Shown piece after piece: positions 59,437-64,000 of a stretch of DNA of 64,000 bases. The notes below the pieces were generated by a model, which saw only the letters and a list, made by a program, of their open reading frames with translations, was not told the origin of the DNA and did no database searches. A program made the translations under genes and the position numbers. The stretch lies in the NCBI GenBank assembly GCA_018982785.1, contig JAHHEN010000007.1, positions 62,001-126,000 on the forward strand, read 5' to 3'. The number at the start of each line of letters is the position of its first letter. The first letter of the stretch is position 1. The DNA is from Enterococcus innesii (GTDB taxonomy: Bacteria > Bacillota > Bacilli > Lactobacillales > Enterococcaceae).

Positions 59437-60075
59437 ATGAATAAACTTTTTCTAACTAATATAAACCGCTACGGCGTGGTTATCTCACTTTTTGCTTTGG
59501 CAATAGGCTTTGTCACTTTAACCTCTGGAGTCCCTATACTCGGTTCCGTATCAGTTTGTCTCGGAGGACTTATTGGATTATTCGCATTGTTTGGTAATGA
59601 AGGAATAATAAATGCTTTCCAAAAACCACAAAAATTTTTTAGTACATTTGTGTTCGGTTACTTAGCGGCAGCGATACTTGCTGCTCTAATGTCAACAGTC
59701 GTACAGCATGTCCTTCATGCACCTACTGCACCAAATAATGTCATTGATCAACTGACTGTACCCTTCCTGCTTCAAACACTACCCATGCTTTTAGGTGAAG
59801 AGTTATTAACTATGGTCATTTTGATTATCATTACAAATCTCATGGGAGGAACTAAAAAAGCAGTGCTCATTGGTGTAACTATTTCAACTTTAGTCTTTGC
59901 TCTACTGCATTTACCTACCTATGACTGGAATATTTTACAATGTCTCTTGATCATTGGTGCAGCACGTATTCCTTTTACATTGGCAACCCTAAGAAGTAAT
60001 TCTATATGGACGGGTTACGCTGTCCATGTAGCTTACGACTGGACAGCATTTCTATTAATCATGTTTGTTTCATGA
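59437..60075 (+). CDS. CPBP family intramembrane metalloprotease
   Basis: 212 aa, about seven helices. Abi/CAAX motifs GEELLTMVILII (EE pair; the Arg of EExxxR is not present), FALLHLPTYDW and HVAYDWTAFLLI. ATG 59437 with AAAAGGAG upstream. The sequence is of the small Abi-like branch found with bacteriocin loci. Confidence 0.78.
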   Translation: MNKLFLTNINRYGVVISLFALAIGFVTLTSGVPILGSVSVCLGGLIGLFALFGNEGIINAFQKPQKFFSTFVFGYLAAAILAALMSTVVQHVLHAPTAPNNVIDQLTVPFLLQTLPMLLGEELLTMVILIIITNLMGGTKKAVLIGVTISTLVFALLHLPTYDWNILQCLLIIGAARIPFTLATLRSNSIWTGYAVHVAYDWTAFLLIMFVS

Positions 60076-60192
60076 AAAAGTGCTACCTGTTTTTCAAGTA
60101 TACGGTTCTTGAGCGAGTATTCTTTAATAAAATTTAAGATTCATGATAAAATGAATAGAAAACTTAGTTGAAATATAGGAAAGGAGTCTAAT

Positions 60193-61047
60193 ATGAATTT
60201 CGGACCAAGAGTAAGGGAAATTAGAAAGAGTAAAGGGTTCTCTCAAAAAGAGGTTTATGCAAATATTATCTCCAAATCATACGCGATTTCATTTGAAAAA
60301 GGAGAAAATAATATCTCAGTCGTCCTTCTAATCGATATTTTGGACCGTCTTTCAATGGATATTGACGAATTCTTATTTATCAATAAAGGATATCTTCTGA
60401 ATGAATACTCCGATTATATTTACAACATGTCAAACTACTCTAATAAGCATGATCTTGCATCACTAAAAAAAATGTTACAGGCTCTTTCACAGGGAAGGGA
60501 CACAATTAGTCGTGTGCGTTTTGCAGAGATTCGCTGTCGAATCAAAGCAATTGAAAAATTTAATCGCACCGGTATCTTTGACGGAACAGAAACACTAGAA
60601 GAAGATCGAAACACGATTCAATCCTATTTAGTAGGAATCGAATCTTGGACATTGCGTGAGATTCAATTTTTTGGAAATACAATTGAATTTTTGGATTTTC
60701 AAGCCCATTTTCCTCTGTTTAAAAATCTATCAAAATCACTTACTTTGTACATGGAGTATGATAAAGGTCGAGAAATCTTTTGTTCCATGTTAGTGAATTT
60801 AATCAGCCAATCGATACGTATGAGATATTACGATTATGCCGAAGTACTCACCTATCAATTAAAAATTTTATGTGCTGATTATAAGAACTTTATTCACCAA
60901 ATCATTACTAGCTACTTCGAAAATCTACTACTAATCAAGAAAAATGGTCATTCGGATAGTGCTATCAAAGAATGCCAGAATGTCCTTTCTATTTTATCGA
61001 CTTATGGTCATCTTTCAATTGCCAACGAATTAAAATCATTGCGTTGA
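60193..61047 (+). CDS. Rgg/GadR/MutR family transcriptional regulator
   Basis: 284 aa: N-terminal HTH (RVREIRKSKGFSQKEVYAN, ISFEKGENNISVVLLIDIL) and a C-terminal repeat domain of helices (DTISRVRFAEIRCRIKAIEKF) that binds short peptides in this family. AAAGGAG precedes the start. Flanked by three CAAX-type proteases, whose relatives mature peptide pheromones. No obvious SHP-type peptide ORF was found in the 117 bases upstream or the 58 bases downstream. Confidence 0.85.
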   Translation: MNFGPRVREIRKSKGFSQKEVYANIISKSYAISFEKGENNISVVLLIDILDRLSMDIDEFLFINKGYLLNEYSDYIYNMSNYSNKHDLASLKKMLQALSQGRDTISRVRFAEIRCRIKAIEKFNRTGIFDGTETLEEDRNTIQSYLVGIESWTLREIQFFGNTIEFLDFQAHFPLFKNLSKSLTLYMEYDKGREIFCSMLVNLISQSIRMRYYDYAEVLTYQLKILCADYKNFIHQIITSYFENLLLIKKNGHSDSAIKECQNVLSILSTYGHLSIANELKSLR

Positions 61048-61105
61048 TTAATGCCTGATTACTTTAGATAAAATTGCTTTTAAAATCAAAAAAAGGAGTT
61101 TTAAA

Positions 61106-61975
61106 ATGAAACTAACACAATCAATGGTACAAACCAAAAAAGAACGAAAAGGGATTCTAGGATTAACTATATTTTTTGGACTTGTGATGGTATTTTTAGT
61201 TCAATATCTTGTAAGTATTCCATCAGAATTACTCTCAAATAGTGGCGCAAAAGATGTGTACATCTTATTTTCTAATATCGTAATAATTATTGCCTTGCTT
61301 GCCTTTTGTATCATTTTTGAAAAAAGAAGTCCTAAAACACTTGGTGTAAATCTCAGCAAACTCCCTAGGAACTTAGCTATCGGTTGGGGTCTAGGCTTTC
61401 TTTTAATGTTTTGTGTTTTTATTATCAATTTGATAACTGGATCAATCACTATTGACTTTGACTTGAAATCAATGAGCTGGCTCTATCTGATAACTACATT
61501 TTTCGGCTATTTTTTTCAAGGAACTATGGAAGAGTTTGTTTGTCGAGGATTTATCATGAACTCACTTTCAGCAAAGTATAATGTTTGGACAGGTATTATT
61601 GTAAATACTTTAATTTTTACTCTACTCCACAGCATCAGTCCAGATGTAACATTTATCGCTTTATTAAATATATTCTTGGCAGGAATGATCTTATCTTTCA
61701 TTTTTTATCTAAGCGACAATATTTTTCTAGTTGGTGCTTTCCATGCAGCTTGGAATTTCATGATGGGGCCTGTTTTTGGTGTATCCGTTAGTGGACTGAA
61801 AATTTACTCCTCTATGTTCAATACAAATTCTATACCTGAAAATAACTTGATTAATGGTGGTGCTTTTGGATTCGAAGGTGGACTAGGTTTAACAATCCCC
61901 GCAATAATTGCTATCTTTATTTGTGCTTACTTCATCCACAAAAAGAAAACTGATCACTTAGAAACAACATTATAA
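61106..61975 (+). CDS. CPBP family intramembrane metalloprotease
   Basis: 289 aa, eight helices. Full motif set: EEFVCRGFIMNSL (EExxxR), LLHSISPD and FHAAWNFMMGPVFG. AAAAGGAG precedes the start. Sits 58 bases after the Rgg gene and has a close tandem paralog downstream. Likely a peptide-processing or immunity membrane protease. Confidence 0.85.
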   Translation: MKLTQSMVQTKKERKGILGLTIFFGLVMVFLVQYLVSIPSELLSNSGAKDVYILFSNIVIIIALLAFCIIFEKRSPKTLGVNLSKLPRNLAIGWGLGFLLMFCVFIINLITGSITIDFDLKSMSWLYLITTFFGYFFQGTMEEFVCRGFIMNSLSAKYNVWTGIIVNTLIFTLLHSISPDVTFIALLNIFLAGMILSFIFYLSDNIFLVGAFHAAWNFMMGPVFGVSVSGLKIYSSMFNTNSIPENNLINGGAFGFEGGLGLTIPAIIAIFICAYFIHKKKTDHLETTL

Positions 61976-62055
61976 TTAATGGTTAAACTAAGACTTAAAA
62001 ATTCGCCTAATATTTTCTAGTCAAATAGGCCAAATACCTTTAAGGAGATATCATT

Positions 62056-62914
62056 ATGAAACCTAATAAATCAATCACATTAACAAAACAAGAATTTGAT
62101 AGGCCTCTTATTTTATCTATTTTCCTCCTGCTATTAGTTTTCTTTGGGGTTCAAAGTGTCTTTACAATACCGACTTTTTTTATTAGCAACCCAGGTGTTA
62201 AAGAAATATATGTACTTTTTACAAATATTTTTATAATCGGTGCTTTCCTATTATTTAGTAAAAAATATGAAAAAAGGTCTTTACAATCACTAGGAATTAC
62301 GTTTGCTAATCTCCCTTTGAATATGCTAATCGGCTGGTTACTAGGATTGTTGTTGATTTCAGCTGTCTTCGTCATTAATTTACTTACAAATTCAATATCA
62401 ACAAGCTTTAACGCCAACTCAATTAGTTGGATATATGTTGTGTCTGCTTTTTTCGGTTACTTAGTTCAGGGAACTATGGAAGAGATACTGTGTAGAGGCA
62501 TTATAATGAATTCTGTGGCTTCTAAATACAATGTTTTACTTGGGATAATCGTTAATACACTCGTGTTTTCTTTGCTTCACGGACTTAATCCTTCAATTAC
62601 ATTCCTGGCTCTAGCCAATATATTTTTTGCCGGACTTCTCTTTTCTTTGGTTTTCTATCTAAGCGATAATATCTTTTTGGTTGGCGCTTTTCATGCTGCT
62701 TGAATTTCTTGTTAGGGCCAGTAATTGGCATCAGAGTAAGTGGACTTGACTTCTACTCTTCTGTTTTTCGTACTGACCTTAATTCTGAAAATTCCTTGAT
62801 TAGCGGTGGAAAATTTGGTTTTGAAGGGGGTTAGGTTTGACTATTGCGGCAATTGTCTTTCTATCAATCATCTTTCTTGTGATTAAAACGAAAAAAGAAA
62901 AATATCTCTATTAA
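62056..62914 (+). pseudogene. CPBP family protease, tandem paralog (two frameshifts)
   Basis: Closely follows the upstream paralog throughout (EEILCRGIIMNSVASKYNV, LLHGLNPSITFLALANIFF, DNIFLVGAFHAA). It stops at TGA 62701 where the paralog has TGG; one added G restores NFLLGPVIGIRVSG. A second missing base lies at the G5 run 62826-62830 (FGFEGG-LGLTI). With both repaired, 859 nt becomes 861 (286 aa). Probably functional in the organism. Confidence 0.75.
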
Positions 62915-62970
62915 TGCAATGATTATAAATTATAGACCCAGATATAGAGTATAATTTATGGATAAGTAAA

Positions 62971-63005
62971 GAAAAAGTTTTGCTTCAATAGAGCAAAACT
63001 TTTTC
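62971..63005 (+). terminator. Terminator after the CPBP cluster
   Basis: Stem GAAAAAGTTTTGCT/GGGCAAAAC-like partner (62971-62985 with 62991-63005) followed by TTTTG. Confidence 0.75.
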
Positions 63006-63257
63006 TTTTGTTAGCATATAATCTACGAAAAGTAAGTTCTCTAAATTTTAAGTTTTTGACCACAGTTGCTTATAGTGTTTTACACAACGAAATTTGATTT
63101 ACTCGTTTATTATTAATTTGAATCACTAATTGCTTTATCTGAATAAAAAGGTAGAGTGCAAAAGCAGTCTAACCTATCAATCAAGAATGTGATATACTGA
63201 TAAGGAAACTTGTTGTCCTTCAGGTGTAGTATTGTTCGGTCGTGGTGACCCCAACAA

Positions 63258-63292
63258 CTTTACAATTTCTTTTTGAAACGTTGGTTGTAAGG
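63258..63292 (+). promoter_or_regulatory. Possible Shine-Dalgarno-sequestering stem in the toxin mRNA
   Basis: CTTTACAA (63258-63265) can pair with TTGTAAGG (63285-63292, one G-U), covering AAGG of the AAGGAGG at 63289-63295. The same arrangement controls Fst-type toxins. Confidence 0.4.
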
Positions 63293-63302
63293 AGGTCTGC
63301 CA

Positions 63303-63426
63303 ATGAATTACAGTGGAATGGGAAAGGTTACGTTCTAAATAGAATGTTGCAAAATATTCTAGTAATCCTAACGATCATTAGCTTGATCTTAGAGATTGCG
63401 AACAAATTAAAAAGCTTAAAGGACTA
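63303..63426 (+). CDS. Probable type I toxin, small hydrophobic peptide
   Basis: A strong AAGGAGG (63289-63295) precedes ATG 63303, which as given encodes only MNYSGMGKVTF. In another frame from ATG 63343 the peptide MLQNILVILTIISLILEI, then ANKLKSLKD, reads to TAA 63426: one membrane helix and a charged tail, as in Fst/holin-like toxins. One extra G at GGGAAAGG (about 63315) would join the two into a 41-aa toxin with the strong ribosome binding site, in keeping with other single-base losses here. Confidence 0.5.
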
Positions 63427-63438
63427 ATCCTTTAAGCT
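63413..63438. terminator. Shared terminator hairpin of toxin and antisense RNA
   Basis: AGCTTAAAGG/CCTTTAAGCT (10 bp, 6-base loop) at the end of the toxin frame; a T-run follows on the minus strand. Confidence 0.55.
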
Positions 63439-63498
63439 CGACCATTTATCACTGCCGTAACAGTTCTGTAAAAGGTACTACCAATACCTTTTACCTAC
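63413..63498 (-). ncRNA. Predicted antisense antitoxin RNA
   Basis: Predicted from promoter 63505-63533 to the terminator at 63413, about 86 nt, convergent with the toxin mRNA and overlapping its 3' end. Contains the hairpin GTAAAAGGTA/TACCTTTTAC (63466-63492). Confidence 0.45.
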
Positions 63499-63504
63499 AC
63501 CTGA

Positions 63505-63533
63505 AGTATAACAAGTTTTTTTGTTTACGTCAA
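63505..63533 (-). promoter_or_regulatory. Promoter of the antisense RNA
   Basis: TTGACG (63528-63533), 17-bp spacer, TATACT (63505-63510) on the minus strand, with no minus-strand ORF downstream. Confidence 0.7.
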
Positions 63534-63687
63534 AGCTAACTTCTTCTGAGACTGGACTCAAAAACTATCATGCTGCCCGCATCCAACATTTGTCCTAACA
63601 CTCATAAATCTAAATATTAATTGAACAATGATTTAGTTGCGAGTTTATGAACACAAAAATAAAGTAATACATAAGAATTATGGTATT

Positions 63688-63728
63688 TAAAAAAGAGTGT
63701 CCAGAAATTAGTCATTTTCTGAACACTC
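63688..63728 (-). terminator. Terminator of the rightmost gene
   Basis: 13-bp stem (63695-63707 with 63716-63728) followed by seven T on the minus strand, about 100 bases after the stop of the partial gene. Confidence 0.75.
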
Positions 63729-63831
63729 CAATTTTAATGGTAACCACAGTTTTATAATTTTTCTTAATTTTGAATTCCATATCGAGATTATGTTAATTTG
63801 GGGAAGAATTAACACGCGCACTAATTTATTA

Positions 63832-64000
63832 TCATTTCTTAATCGTTTTATAAATACCATATGCACAATATAAAATAAACAAGACGGGGATAGCGATTAA
63901 TGGCGTTTTTAGTAATAAATAAGGATCTAAAACACCATTGACTGTACCTTGTTTAACCAAAAGATAGTTGCAGTAACTGATCAATTGTAATTGAAAAAAT
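63832..64000 (-). CDS. Partial membrane protein running off the window
   Basis: C-terminal 55 residues on the minus strand, ending LLLKTPLIAIPVLFILYCAYGIYKTIKK before TGA (stop at 63832-63834). It contains one clear membrane helix and a basic tail. The start is outside the window; family not determinable. Confidence 0.6.
   Translation of the reverse strand, partial: FFQLQLISYCNYLLVKQGTVNGVLDPYLLLKTPLIAIPVLFILYCAYGIYKTIKK

Overview
This 64 kb window is chromosomal DNA of a low-to-moderate GC Firmicute, most probably an Enterococcus outside the E. faecalis/E. faecium pair. The evidence is AAGGAGG-type ribosome binding sites, many TTG/GTG starts, a FMN-riboswitch rib operon, a gadCB acid-resistance cluster, a CstR/CoA-persulfide-reductase operon like that of enterococci, an LPKTG surface protein, an Rgg regulator and a class III Fic protein of the E. 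faecalis type. No rRNA, tRNA or CRISPR array was seen.

Layout. 0-3.3 kb: Fur-box-controlled iron-complex ABC uptake operon. 3.4-7.15 kb: ribDE-ribBA-ribH behind a complete FMN riboswitch, terminator and promoter. 7.3-10.1 kb: P-type cation ATPase with a leader ORF. 10.3-13.6 kb: NAD(P)-binding protein, then a BASS-type transporter and an iron-type dehydrogenase behind a leader peptide. 13.7-20.2 kb: membrane glycosyltransferase, lipoprotein nitroreductase, MerR/SDR pair and MATE exporter. 20.4-23.1 kb: persulfide-detoxification operon (two rhodaneses, CoA-persulfide reductase, CstR) with a CstR-type operator. 23.4-28.1 kb: HTH membrane protein, cardiolipin synthase, photolyase, YxeA-like protein. 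28.4-35.2 kb: HTH-EIIB hybrid with a broken tandem copy, Mga-like regulator, and lipoprotein-gadC-gadB. 36.3-38.3 kb: ABC exporter coupled to a His/Pro-rich micropeptide. 38.3-41.8 kb: GNAT, MerR/aldo-keto reductase pair, CAAX-family protease. 42.4-48.2 kb: alsS and a divergent HxlR regulator with MagIII-like glycosylase, then PEBP, MRJP-like protein and quinone oxidoreductase; a 30-bp element lies in front of both alsS and the PEBP operon. 48.5-54.0 kb: small-protein pair, HTH membrane protein, a second P-type ATPase behind a leader ORF and terminator, B3/B4-domain protein, MarR. 54.3-57.4 kb: AT-rich accessory debris (GH1 fragment, possible immunity genes, toxin remnant, resolvase remnant, Fic). 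57.7-62.9 kb: 63-bp-repeat LPXTG protein, Rgg regulator and three CAAX-type membrane proteases. 63.2-63.5 kb: a probable type I toxin-antitoxin locus. A partial membrane protein runs off the right end.

A point that affects every user of this sequence: at least a dozen otherwise well-conserved genes are broken by loss of one base (occasionally two), mostly inside short homopolymers, and in all but one clear case the repair is an added base (the exception, at 21911-21915, could be one removed or two added). I read this as systematic homopolymer undercalling in the source assembly rather than real gene decay. The affected genes are given here with their repaired extents. True decay is limited to the GH1, toxin, resolvase and duplicated-HTH remnants, which are broken in several places or truncated.
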